A stretch of DNA of 60,000 nt from Polytrichum commune (Eukaryota > Streptophyta > Polytrichopsida > Polytrichales > Polytrichaceae), in assembly GCA_950295325.1 (NCBI GenBank), contig OX485807.1:6390501-6450500 (forward strand), written 5' to 3'. Position numbers and translations under genes: made by a program. Position 1 is the first letter of the stretch. Each line of letters begins with the position of its first letter. The notes under the pieces are model-generated. The model had not been told where the DNA came from. It was given only the letters and a program-made list of their open reading frames with translations, and made no database searches. Positions 11,885 to 23,073 of this stretch are shown in pieces.

Positions 11885-12012
11885 TTAAGGTTAGTTTTCA
11901 TGTAGGCCACTCGTCCACCATATTCTTAGTGGAAATGTAGATGCCACCAGGTGGAATCTACATTTTCACTAGAGTATGGTGTGCGAGCAACCTACATGGG
12001 AAATTAACCCTT
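11885..12012. repeat. Long imperfect hairpin (about 58-bp arms, short loop)
   Basis: The arm at 11885-11942 (TTAAGGTTAGTTTTCATGTA...) pairs with 11954-12012 (...TACATGGGAAATTAACCCTTA) across a roughly 11-nt loop. It has scattered mismatches, and the core around CATGTAGG..CTCG..CACCATA.TCT is well paired. It could be a MITE or a microRNA-type foldback. Confidence 0.6.
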
Positions 12013-12882
12013 ACCCTCCTTGATGTAGTGATGTTTGGTATCATTCAACCAAACACATGTCATGCCATCCATACACTCTCTAGTAGCAAAAGCAGTATGT
12101 ACACATGAACTTGTGTATTAGTTAGTTAAAACCAAAGCGATGGTTTCATATGGGTGAAGTGTTTGTGTGCTTATCCGTTCAGCTATGGTTGGGAGCATTA
12201 GATGTCCAACATGTGTTACAAGTGTCTAGACTCAGTAAACATATTCATTGAAATTTAGTTTAATATGGAGTTTTATATTATTTATTGAGTGCTAAAACAT
12301 AACATGGGTTGAGAAAAATTACATTCACCAAAATCATTGTCGTATGTCAAAATTTAATTGGGCCACAATAATAGGTGTGATCGGTGTAGTTGTAGAGAAT
12401 GGAAGGAGGTTGATAATTCATAAAAGACATGACAATACATCTTCAAGTATTCATGTAGGAGTTTCACATAAGAGTAGTTGTAAAACATCAAGGACGACAT
12501 TCATGTAGTAAGAAGTACAAAATTTTATTTCAATCCTCCCATAATGGATACATGATTCAAAATTTCAAGATGCATCACAATAATCACAAAGTTCATTAGT
12601 TTGGTGAACAACTTAATATGACCAGTTGGAATTATAGATTTGATGGATTGGTGAAAGTTGCAAGGGTAATATAATTTTGAAATTATCAAACTAAACAAAT
12701 ATCTCTTGAGATGCAAACACTTCATTACAAGATGTAGAAATCATTGACCTTGAGGTTTATGATCAAGCTTTTGGAAGTGATAGACAATTTCCAATAGCTA
12801 CATTTGGGATAAACATTGCATAGAATGCCTAATTTTTAGAAACATCTCATCGTTTAAATTAGAGAGGAATGTCTTAGGACTT

Positions 12883-12977
12883 CAGGCCAGCAAGAAGACC
12901 CTCCTCAATCTTTTTTATTTCATCACCAGGTCAGCAAGAAGACCCTCCTCAATCTTTTTCATTTCATCACCAGGCCA
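12883..12977. repeat. 44-bp tandem duplication across the stop codon of the dehydrogenase at 12915-18841
   Basis: Units at 12883-12926 and 12927-12970 differ at two positions and are followed by a partial third (12971-12977). The unit length is not a multiple of three, so the duplication changes the C-terminal reading frame of the overlapping gene. Confidence 0.9.
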
Positions 12978-15900
12978 ACTTTGTGTGGGCTTGTGGGCTT
13001 GTACCCATGCGCAGTCGCCTGATTTGCTCTCGTCTTCAAGTAGAGAGAAAGCAGCTGATAAACATTAAAAAAAAAGTCACTTTAGTCAGAGTTAATAAGA
13101 GGTCCAATGTACTAAGGAAAATGACTCCTAATTAGGCTAGTCAACACAACACTTAGATGCTTGAGGGATAGAAGGCGGTTAGTGTGTACACACAATATAA
13201 GAAAACAACCTTACATATTTTTCATCGCTTGAATTCCCTTGATCCCTTAGGCCCTCAGGGTCTAGTTTAAAGCAAAATGGAATGGTCTCTAACTTTCCCA
13301 CTATGCCACATTATATATTTCAATAGTCACGAGCCTTCCAGCTCTACTAGTGTAAAATGACTTTGAGAGAATAACCTTGGTCAAGAGGACCTCTAATATG
13401 CACAACTTGTATAACCACAAGTTTGCCCTTAAGCCATGTGACCAAGTAATACTTTAGTTTTGTCATGACATGGGTCCCTTGTTTATTCCCCCGTTTCGCT
13501 CCATCTTTATGGCATGAAAGAGGGTTACGAGTGCTAATGAATCAAGTTTCAATAGGGCCTTAGTGGGACCTAAATATTTAGAGCCAACTTTGCCTTAACA
13601 TCATGTAAACGGAAGAAGTGCACTTTTTATCAAACACAAGATTGTAAAGAAGGTTGACAGTTTTTTACCTTCGATTACTTTCTTCATAGGTACATATCCA
13701 TTATTTTTGTAAAGGAAGCTCACAGTTTCAGTCGGCAACTGGTCCAAAATGTTTGTCTCCACATACTGCATCACCCAAATAGTTTCCTCAAACATCCACA
13801 TATTTGTGTGTATAAGAAACTTCAAATGTGATGTAATCTAAGTTATTATGGTAGGCAACATCAACAAGCAATTTATTTGAGTTCATATTTGGGTATGAAT
13901 CTAACCATAGGACAAAGGGCGTTCACTCGGATTCCCATCCCCAATGTTGCCAGAGCCCTTGTGAACATGACCACACCACCTACACCACACCACAATTATA
14001 GTCTCGGTCATTGCATTGCATTGTCAACGACATAACACTACTCAACTTATGAAGCATGTTCGCTTCTTGAATCTAGTAAAGCATGCTCTTCTTCTCCCAG
14101 CCACGTCATATTCAAACTAAAATCAAACAAAAAAAATCATGTACTATTCACTTTTATTCCCTTTTTTAATTTTGGAATCAAAGTGCAGCCAATGTCTAAG
14201 ACGACATTCCCAAACTAGAAAAGCATGCTCTCCCCCACTATAGAAAATGTTATGGACACCCTTCACATGGACCTTCACAAGAAAAAAATTCCGTATAATA
14301 CTTAAGATGTTTTTTGAGTCAACTCTCAAAATCCAACAGCACATGACCCGCCATTGATCGCATGCATGGAGATGACTAAAGAATATGTGACAAAACCTTT
14401 CTTTGAGCGTTGCTTGAAATGCAACATACGCACATACATATGAGGGGGTTCCCAAGCGAAATCTTCCCAAAATCTTCCCAAAGAAATGAGATAGCAACCA
14501 AAAAGATAGCATTGACATGCCACAAACCTTTAGAGGTGGAATAAAGAGGTGCATATGACATAGGGAAGAAGCCGGCTGCAGAGGCAACGTTCAATATGAG
14601 ACCTCCACCTTGCTTCTTCATTGCTTGAATCTGTCCCCATTTAAACAAGCAGTAAGTCACAAGCCTTTCCTTGAGCTCATCTCCGCTAGTCAATCGTGTT
14701 GGGAAAAATAACAACAACAACAACATACACTACACCGATTATCCCAATTAGTGCGTGCAATGACGTCTTCCTCAGGAGTTCAATTTGTAGCAACGAAACT
14801 TCAATATCTTGTTCATACATTGTAGAACATAGATGGTTTGCTTAGTAAAACATTGCCTTCTCAGTATATAGTTATTGCATTGCATTTACAATTGTCTGTT
14901 GAAAAGTTTATAGTATGCAGTCTGAGTGCTCCCCATAAACATAGAATCAGAAAATCAAAGGAGAAGTATGCTCATGTAATACCCGGTCCCATGGAACATA
15001 ACCCAGGAGAGACGTAAAGGATATGGTAGAGACTTTTTTGGCGCTCTACCAACTGAGCTAATTACACTATTGTGCCAAATAATCAACTGGAATTTGTTAG
15101 AACTATCGTAAAAGGTGTGGGGATAGGGTAAGATACCGCTTTGCCTGTGCCATCGATTAAGGCGATAAGATCAATGTCGACGACTTTGCGCCAAGTGTCA
15201 TTTTCATAGAAAGGTTGCAGTCCACCGACTATACCGGCATTGTTGACACATATATCAAGCTTGCCAAACACTTCTTGGTGGCGGGCAAATGCGGCCTCCA
15301 ACTCATCTGATCAAAACACGACACTCAACAAGTTGCAACTCCTGTCATTTTGTTATCCGAGGGCCTTCTTCCATTTCAGGTCATTAGTGTGGGGAGCTCC
15401 ATAATATTAGCAAATTCAGAATTGAAATAGTAGCGAGCAATGAAAGCCAAGGGCAATGGGGGTTATGAAAGCTAGGAATAAGGTTACAAGAGTTGGCCTC
15501 AAGATTTATTAGGTCATGTGTGCATTCCTCGAACAAATATGATCACTGAAACTAAATTGAAGGTTGCATTGAAAGGCATGACTTGCGATGAGAGTGTATG
15601 GTATGCTCAAAAAATGGATACCATTCTAGGTTGAATAATGAACACAATTAGGAGGGGCCTATGTGCTTCCCAAGAGGGGGCGGGGGGAACGGAACTCCTT
15701 TATGATAAGCAAGGGGTTTGGCCAAACAAGGCTCTAACAATTTCACAATAAGTTCAAAATAAAGCATAAAGTTGTTAGAATGAAATTATTAAATTTAAAA
15801 ATAATATATAATATGGTATAATAAATCAAAATCAAACTTTATAAGGATTTTAAAATCATCTTTATTATATTACACGAACCTTGCATAATAATTTTTTTTG

Positions 15901-18841
15901 ATAATTTTTTGTTGTCCATTGCATTGGCAAAATTTGAACTTATCCATATCAAAAAGCATATAATTGGATTCATCCTTTTTTGATCTCTTTGCAACAAGGC
16001 CAGTCATTGGAAGAATAAGTTTAATTTATTAAAAAGGGAAAAAACATTAATGAATGAGAAAAAAAATGCTTATTATAATATTTGAGTTGCCCCCCCCCCC
16101 CTAGACCTATGTGATCAAAAGATAGAGAATCTTCACATTAACGGGTTATGACTTTTTGCTAAGTTCTCAACTCCAATTTTGAAAAGTGAAGTGACAATCT
16201 TCATAATTGACAATTGATAGCTAGAGGAGACAATTCGCAATCCATATTAGTGGTCAAGATTGTTTGTGATGTTGGAAGTGCCCAACACTAGGGCCACCAA
16301 CCTCATAATAATATGTGATGTTGTTTGGAAACATAGTTAGTTACCTGTTTTTGAGACATCGCATCGTACGAACAATGCGGAAGGGGAGTCGGGTTTGTAG
16401 GAAATTTTTGCATGCTCCTCCTCCACCAAACGCACACTCTCCTCACCTTGTTCAACGTTCACATCCACAATCGTCAGTTGCACTCCCTTGCTAGCTAGAG
16501 CCACTGCCAAGGCCCTTCCTGCATCACACCAAAAGCCTTCAAATTGTTAACGTTCATGGAGGCAACACTCACTCTACATAAAACATTTCTAAGGGTTGGT
16601 TTACACTATGGACCATGAAGTTGGACCAGGGCTCTGCAAGGCAGTTGATTGGTTGTTGAAGTTCTCCCGGGACAACTTCGGTTTACACCAAGGAAAAAAT
16701 GGTAGAGGGACCATGGAGGTCGAGGTCCCCAAAATATAATTTTTAAGGCCTAATAAATGCACTGACATGGTCCAACGGGTTTTTCTTTCCGGTGAGAGGG
16801 GCAAGAGAGGTTGTGTGGTAGGAAAAGACAAGGGCCCATGTCCAAGAAATGCCATTCCTATAAATTTTCAATAAATCTATCTTTTATGTGCCTCAATTAT
16901 ACCATATCCCATGAGACATGCTTGCACTACCTTGCCTTACCCCTTAAACCGGCTCACACGTGTTTCACCAAACAACGTGGGACATTTAGAACTCAAGAAT
17001 TCAAGTGCAGATTTGTTTTTTTGGTCTACCAAATGCAATGTTTGGAATTTTGGGGCTTGTAATATACCGTTGGAAAGGTCTTGAAAATACCTTTCCAACG
17101 GTATATTACACACCCAAAAATGTTTAAAACATGCAGTTGCAAAACAAAAAAAGAAAAATCTGTAGTGGTTTAGTGACTGTAGATCAGGGTAGTCAAAAGA
17201 AGTGCAATGGGAAATCTTCTAACACTAATTATCAAAGAATTGAAAATTAGTGTTGAGCAAGGTAGGGTGGTAACAACATTAAATATAATCAAACACTAAA
17301 TATCTTATTTAGTGTAGTGACAACACAAGGTACATGTCACATGTAAATTACATTGAGCATGTACAAATTAAATTGCTCATTTTTTTTTGTAAAAATTGTT
17401 GTGAGAAGATTTGCAAGCCACATCTTCGACACATTTAACAAGAAGTGAAGACAAGTGAAGCCTAAGAGAAGACAAGGAATGATGAAACTTTTTCTTTTCT
17501 TTTCAAAATTGCCCTTTTTGGGCATGTATTAAAAAATTCAGCACGTTCACTTTTTGGTGCATGGTCATTCTTCTTGGTCCACATTCGGTTTACACCTAGT
17601 GAGGGATCCAAGGCTCTCAAAACCATTTTTTTATGAAGTCGGATCATGAACTCGGACCATTGAAAAGGGCCATCTTCCATGATCCGACTTCATGGTCCAT
17701 AGTGTAAACCGGCCCTCACTCTACATAAAACATTACTAAGCCTCACCCATGCTAAAGGAAAGAGATGCAATGCTCCATGGGAACCTTGCCATGGCCTAAG
17801 ACCAAAGCTACCACTTTTTGATAAGTACTTCATTCTCGGTCCTTGGCTGATTTATTCTCATGCCCAGGGTAGATGATAGGTGGAACTTAGCAAAGGTTTA
17901 AGTCCAAAACTGTCCACCCCAAATTACAAAGTCTCAGAGATACGATCACAAGAAGTCCTTCAAAGAGACACCAAGTCAAGCATATGATATCCCATGCTAA
18001 TTTCAAAAGTTGGACGAAACTCCCATGAACTTGAGTCTTTACAGAAAAGCACTTCTTGAGAAAAACATCGAGAAATATTGAAAGAACTAACCTATTGGAG
18101 GAGGAGCTTGACCTAAGCTAATTTAACGCTTAAGACTGATTAATTAAGTCCAAATGTGTTCTGCGATGCCTTGTTAGTGACATGTGAACCAGCAGTTACA
18201 TTAAGAGCAAGCCTAAAAGCCCATGAATTTCCAAAGAAGCTAGCAACTTAAGACTTAGGAAACTCATTATGTTATTTATCAAGACAGAGCAAACTTAAGC
18301 AGTGGCCAGGAAGATTTTTGGCATAATCACTCCAGATTTTAGTGTTTCCAAGTTCAACTGGCTACATGTTGACATTTTTAGTTTTTCTTTGAAAAAAGTG
18401 AAGAATATTCTGTCAATTCCTCTAAATGGATCAGTAACTTTCTTGAAGTCTTGAATTTGAACCGGTTACTCTCAAACTCAACTGGTTCATCTGTAACTAG
18501 CGGCCTCTGACTGTTCATTGAAATCAAGCAGGTGAACTTGGCAACTGCAAAGTACAATCATGTCCGTGATGACGCCGGTTCATGAGACGTACATCGAAGA
18601 GTCGGAAGAAGTTTTCACACAAAAAGTATGTCCGGACCTTATTTTCCGAGAAATATGATTGACGATATAACATTCGCTCCCTGAGGAACTTGCAAAGCTT
18701 AAATGAAGTGGCTTGCATGTTACCGGCATCTTTCAGTAGGAGGACTCTATAAATCTGCGAATAAGGTAAAGCAAAAATGAACATACCAATTCCAGATGCA
18801 GCTCCAGTGATGAGAGCAGTTTGACCTTGTGCAATCTTCAT
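12915..18841 (-). CDS. Short-chain dehydrogenase/reductase, 15-PGDH-like (copy A; complete, seven exons)
   Basis: Coding exons in order: 18841-18787, 16518-16345, 15306-15137, 14630-14528, 13979-13906, 13765-13669, 13054-12915. All have GT/AG borders and together give 270 residues. The classical SDR features are the cofactor loop TGAASGIG (12-19), acidic Asp37 after beta-2 (suggesting NAD rather than NADP), NNAG (98-101), Ser150, Tyr163 and Lys167 (YSTSK). Length and the GYVPMKKVIEG segment fit the 15-hydroxyprostaglandin dehydrogenase-like group, which oxidises secondary alcohols; the real substrate is unknown. Position 122, normally the tetrad Asn, is Asp, and CPE after beta-6 reads CPM. 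A 44-bp duplication replaces the original C-terminus with ADLVMK and a stop. A 5' UTR piece lies at 18842-18869. Paralogue of 53466-58701, on the opposite strand. Confidence 0.92.
15035..15075 (-). other. tRNA 5'-half-like fragment (A box) in dehydrogenase copy A intron 3
   Basis: The minus strand reads TAGCTCAGTTGGTAGAGCG, a perfect tRNA D-arm with internal A box, preceded by a seven-base acceptor-like segment. No anticodon arm or T arm follows, so it is not a complete tRNA gene. It is a tRNA fragment or a SINE head. Confidence 0.6.
16593..17715. mobile_element. GGGYYGGTTTACACTATGG TIR element inside dehydrogenase copy A intron 1
   Basis: The left end starts GGGTTGGTTTACACTATGG and the right end, on the minus strand, GGGCCGGTTTACACTATGG. 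The next roughly 20 bp also match (ACCATGAAGT). It is 1.12 kb with no transposase. It belongs to the same end-sequence group as 22450-22907 and 26321-27411. It is bordered by a 24-bp direct repeat (16569-16592 and 17716-17739) with one mismatch. A perfect hairpin lies inside at 17059-17109. Confidence 0.8.
17059..17109. repeat. Perfect 21-bp inverted repeat with 9-nt loop
   Basis: The arms 17059-17079 and 17089-17109 are exact reverse complements (GTAATATACCGTTGGAAAGG...). Only a one-armed, diverged version (ACCTTTCCAAAGGTATATTA) is seen near 57257 in dehydrogenase copy B intron 4. Confidence 0.9.
18305..18510 (-). repeat. Dispersed ACCGGTT-rich repeat, copy 2
   Basis: It aligns with 11375-11600 through AAGATTTTTGGCATAATC, GGCTACATGTTGACATTTTTAG, TCTTGAAGTCTTGAATTTGA, ACCGGTTACTC and TCAACTGGTTCATCTGTAAC. 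It lies inside intron 1 of dehydrogenase copy A, close to exon 1. Confidence 0.6.
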
Positions 18842-20118
18842 CGTGAGTGGTGTTTGCTACTTGCTCACCCTGCATGTATGTACGTATGAAATCATAAGTT
18901 ACTTAGAATCCTTGCATGATCCATCTCCCTATCCAAAATAAAAATTAAAAAAATCCTTGAAACTTTACCACCTAGAGAAACATGTGATAAAGTGGACAAA
19001 ACATGGGCACAAACATGCAACTTGAACACCCCAAATAATTCCAATGGGTGATCACCCCGTGGTTGTTGTCACGCAACACATGTCCACCTTTGCTTTTGAA
19101 TCTCGGAAGATGTGTGGACATTGAAGCTAATTATCCCACAAAGTCCTCCAACGAGGCACCAAACAAGGAGTTCCACGTCTCCTTGTCCATGACTTTGCTC
19201 TTAAGATTTTATTCAAGAATTTGGTGTTAGAGCTTGATTTTGAGCTCCCATGAGCTTCTCCATCCAAAGCTCCGATTCACCTTGTTGATGTGGGATCATA
19301 CTCTATGTGACTGGAGCTTCGCGGTGTCTATGTTTCATATTCACACCCGTTGTGGATGAAAAGGATCTAACAAGATTAAGCCCCATATATATGGGTTGAG
19401 CGCTGATTCATTTCTAGCTCTTGGAGTCAACTACGCTAATTGGAAGGATACTAATACCATTCCTATAATGAAGCCGTCTCAAAGTATAGATTCCCATGTT
19501 GTGTTTTCTCCTTCTCAATGGATATATTTACCTCGACACCACAAAGCTCGAGCTACGAGCTATGCAAACCTGTGGCCCTCTTCAAATCGTTGACAATGAG
19601 AGAGCATGCCAGATGATTCTACACTAGAAGCACATGAGTCCTGGACAAATTATCATGCGTCACTAGAAACTCGTCCTACGTCATTGGAAAATCATCAGAT
19701 TTACCACAACGGTAGGCTTGCATTGCTCAGTCACCGACGCAGGACAATTACCTAGGACTCATATGGTGATAATGCTACTTTGGCAACAACGAACAATGTT
19801 CCAAACATCAACTTTTGTAACTGGATCATTACAGATTCTTCAATACCTTCAGAGGTTTCAAGACGAGATCGCTCGAGATGGAACGCTCTCCTTCAACTAA
19901 AGCATATTACATCAATCGACCGAACGATACTAATATATAGATAATCACAAATCGACAGATACTAGATAGAGGCAGGCTGCAGCAGCTACGCACGTACGAA
20001 GTCCCCGAAGATTCCTCAGACCACGTCCAAAAGCTTGAAACAGAGCCACGACACATGATGATGAGTGGTTTCAGTACACAGATTTCAAGTCGTGCCATGT
20101 AGAGATCGAGGTTCGTAC

Positions 20119-20280
20119 CTGGAGCTAACTTAGACTTTCAACTGGAAGTCTGATTTCTGGCTCTCGATCCGCTTACAAACTGCTGGGATCGTAGATTGAA
20201 ATGCAAGCAGAAACAAACAACAGAGACGAGACAGGTTTCGTAGGTTGTATATTGAACCAGCAGGCACACATGTATTTATA
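20119..20280 (-). promoter_or_regulatory. Likely core promoter and first 5' UTR exon of dehydrogenase copy A
   Basis: On the minus strand a good TATA box, TATAAATA (20280-20273), lies about 150 bp before a CAG/GTACGA donor (exon end 20119). An acceptor CAG precedes the start codon with 28 nt of leader (18869-18842), so a 5' UTR intron is expected. Copy B has an acceptor at the same 28-nt distance. The transcription start would lie near 20245; this is inferred, not shown. Confidence 0.5.
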
Positions 20281-21333
20281 CTCAACACTGGCAAGTGGTT
20301 TCCCATGATTCACACCGAAACTCCACCACATCTTTTTTCAAGGAACCCATGTTTAAAGAATGGGAGCCCATGACGACAGAGTCAGGGATCGCACTCAAAC
20401 GGACTAGATACTAGGGATGACCCTACAAAAATGTTTTGTACTGTTTTAAAGTGGTGCCATGCTTTCCATCACCTGGCACCACCTGATGCATCTCTAGCGC
20501 ATGACTTACAGCAGTAAAATAACATGGGTGTTTTGTTTTGTTTTGTATTGTATTGTATTCAACCTCGTCACATGGTAACAATCCAACAACGAATCTTTAG
20601 TCTATTAGGCACGGCAATATTCATGGTCGCTGCAGTGAAGTCTTAGCGCATGTATCAACATCCAGGTCCACAGTAAACATGTCGTGCCCCACATGATAAT
20701 TCCAATAACTCCAATACTGATGCGGGAGTATACTATTATTCAACAACTGTCAGCCGTACCATTCTAACAATATCGGTACATTGCTTCACCCGAGTTTTTC
20801 AGCATGAATATGCTAGTGCAGTGCTCTGCTGTGAAAATTAACGGAGTCTAATCTTGAATACGATTTGGCTTAGTCCCGACCGTGCCCAGTGTACGGTCTC
20901 GGTTGAATAATGCTATGTTGATGTTGCACTAGAAAAACTTGGTGTTGTAATCAATGCTTCAAAGTGAATCCATCAAAGGTAGACAACCAGGATTCGGTTT
21001 GATTGCTGTTAGGACACTTAGATTTGAGTGGTACGTGGTTTGGTGTGACTCCAAGAGTGGATACCAAAAAGAAGTGTTATTTTATGAGAGATTGGTCTTC
21101 ATGCTCAAAATATGATGACTAGCATAGGTTCAATAGGTAGCATAATTGAGGGGGGGAACCAGGAGATATATAACCATGTAATAACACAATATTCATTAAA
21201 ATGAGAGTTTTCCAGTGAATTGAGAGTACATAAAGCAAACTATTAATCCAAGAATGAAATGAATATCACTGGAAAGTTGTAGAGTACAAGTAAAAAAATA
21301 ACATTTGATTTTCCGCTGTAAATTCCGCCGTAG

Positions 21334-21862
21334 TTTCCATTAAAATGAGAGTATGTTAAGCTGGAAAATCAACTCATTTAGGTCGACTCAACCCAAATTG
21401 ACAACATATTGTTGTCATTTAGGTCGACTCAACCTAAATTGACTAACATATTGTTGTCATTTAGGTCGACTCAACCTAAATTGACTAACATAATTGTCCC
21501 CATTTAGGTCGACTCAACCTAAATTGACTAACATAATTGTCCCCATTTAGGTCGACTCAACCTAAATTGTCTAACATAATTGTCCCCATTTAGGTCGACT
21601 CAACCTAAATTGACTAACATAATTGTCCCCATTTAGGTCGACTCAACCTAAATTGTCTAACATAATTGTCCCCATTTAGGTCGACTCAACCTAAACTGAC
21701 AAAATATTGTCCTCATTTAGGTCGACTCAACCTAAATTGACAACATAATGTCCTCATTTAGGTCGACTCAACCGAAATTGACAAAATATTGTCCTCATTT
21801 AGATCGACTCAACCTAAATGAGTCAATTTCCCAACTTAACATACTCTCATTTTAATGAAAAC
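21334..21862. mobile_element. Foldback element filled with an 11-unit palindromic array
   Basis: The outer arms 21334-21382 and 21813-21862 are near-perfect inverted repeats (CATTAAAATGAGAGTATGTT shared). Between them are 11 units at 21377, 21418, 21460, 21503, 21546, 21589, 21632, 21675, 21716, 21757 and 21798, a period of 41-43 bp. Each unit carries the arms TTTAGGT and ACCTAAA around the loop CGACTCA, then a spacer such as TTGACTAACATAATTGTCCCCA. There is no coding capacity. Confidence 0.9.
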
Positions 21863-22310
21863 TATACGTTTGAAGTATAATCTAGTATTTATCAACCTAA
21901 CATGACTTTTAGGTGTCCAAATGGCCAATATTATTTTGAGAGGATCCCACTCTCTCAAAATATTGAATATCGTGTTTAATGAGCATGAAAATCTTCACTT
22001 TGATCAAGAATAAGATATTCATATGGGCTCCAAAAGGAATGAGTAAAGTGGCTACAACCTCAACTTGCATTTGCTAACCATCTTGTACTAATTGCATGTT
22101 GGAAACAACAACCATTTAAGACCCAACAATCTAAACATTTGAGTAAGACGCTTCTAGGTCCACTTAAGTCACCCATATCAATTGTGTTAGCTTTGACTAT
22201 GTTGAGGGTCACTTTTGCGACTACAATATGCATCTGATTTAGTGTGGCCCACTTACGTATTATACACATGCTTCCTTGGCAATAAAACTCATCAGAGGTT
22301 GGGTCTGTAC

Positions 22311-22328
22311 TCATATATATATATATAA
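22311..22328. repeat. AT microsatellite
   Basis: A run of alternating AT dinucleotides, about nine repeats. Confidence 0.8.
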
Positions 22329-22449
22329 CACCTCCAGAAGGTTGTCTCCAAGTTTTTATTTGACAATGTTTCTTGGTATGTTTGCAATGTTGATTGTTGA
22401 TTATTTTGAAGTGGAGGAGAATGTCTACTAAGTTAGGAGCTACTACTCA

Positions 22450-22907
22450 GGGCCGGTTCACACTATGCCCAAGTCGAGAGGAGAAGCCTTTGGGCTAAAA
22501 AAGTATATTAAAATAATCCACTTGAAGCCTTTGGCCGGTCATAGTGTGAAGCCCCAAAGGACGAGTCCAAAGGCCAAACTCCATACCATTTGCAAAAATC
22601 TGAAATCATTACTTGGTACATGAATGAAAAAATTTGCCTTTTCCATCTAACGGTCCAGATTCTGTCAGATTTTGAATATTTTAATGAAAAAAAAGTTCGG
22701 CCTCTCAACGGAAGACTTTGCTCAAGAGGCCGAACTCTTGGCGCCTAACTTCCTAAAAATGTTGCCACCTACGCTCTTTTGGAGGCAACGTCCTTTGGAC
22801 TTCGGCCTCTAGTGTGAAGGCCAAGAGGACGGACTTTGGACATTTCTGCATTTTCATTGGTCCAAACGCTTCTCCTCTCGAAGTTTGGCCATAGTGTGAA
22901 CCGCCCC
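22450..22907. mobile_element. GGGCCGGTTCACACTATG TIR element, 458 bp
   Basis: The left end GGGCCGGTTCACACTATG and the right end (minus strand) GGGGCGGTTCACACTATG continue into a further matching AAGTCGAGAGGAGAAGC-type stretch, about 45 bp of TIR. Flanking trinucleotides are TCA and TTA, so the duplication is imperfect. There is no ORF of interest. PIF/Harbinger-type non-autonomous origin is inferred from end sequence and relatives. Confidence 0.75.
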
Positions 22908-23073
22908 TTATAGATGTCATTTCCATCATTGGTGTGAAACGCGGTCTAGTGTGTAATATAGAATTTGGTTAGTACATTCTTCTGTGACACCTCTAATTCA
23001 AATATAGCAGAATCTTCCACAATGCCACCAACTGTGCCTTTCTTCCTACTTTTTTTTGAGACAGAATGCCAAC

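Larger units (their letters stand above)
9650..12914. other. Non-coding stretch; possible 5' region of the unrecognised gene, LTR-like fragment and hairpin
   Basis: A GTAAGT donor on the minus strand at 9991-9986 and AAACCCTAA-type motifs (10379-10388; minus strand near 10815) suggest a plant promoter or 5' leader around 9990-10930 for the minus-strand gene. A minus-strand frame at 10731-10934 (from MLTKLKMMITVSA) has coding-like composition, but I could not splice it convincingly. An LTR-like fragment (11375-11600) and a long hairpin (11885-12012) follow. Confidence 0.35.
18870..22449. other. Upstream region of dehydrogenase copy A, no further gene seen
   Basis: It includes the presumed 5' UTR intron and promoter of copy A and a TTTTG/TATTG microsatellite at about 20526-20560. 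It also includes the palindromic foldback array (21334-21862). Short ORFs at 19048-20098 have no recognisable content. Confidence 0.5.

Noticed and set aside
14144-14726. Overlapping ORFs of 116-147 codons
   Set aside because: They are frames running through exon 4 of dehydrogenase copy A into its introns; only 14528-14630 is coding.
15035-15075. Complete tRNA gene
   Set aside because: Only the D arm fits; no anticodon or T arm follows within 100 bp.
21377-21820. Regularly spaced palindromic repeats resembling a CRISPR array
   Set aside because: Spacers are nearly identical between units, the repeats are flanked by transposon-like inverted arms, and the DNA is plant nuclear.
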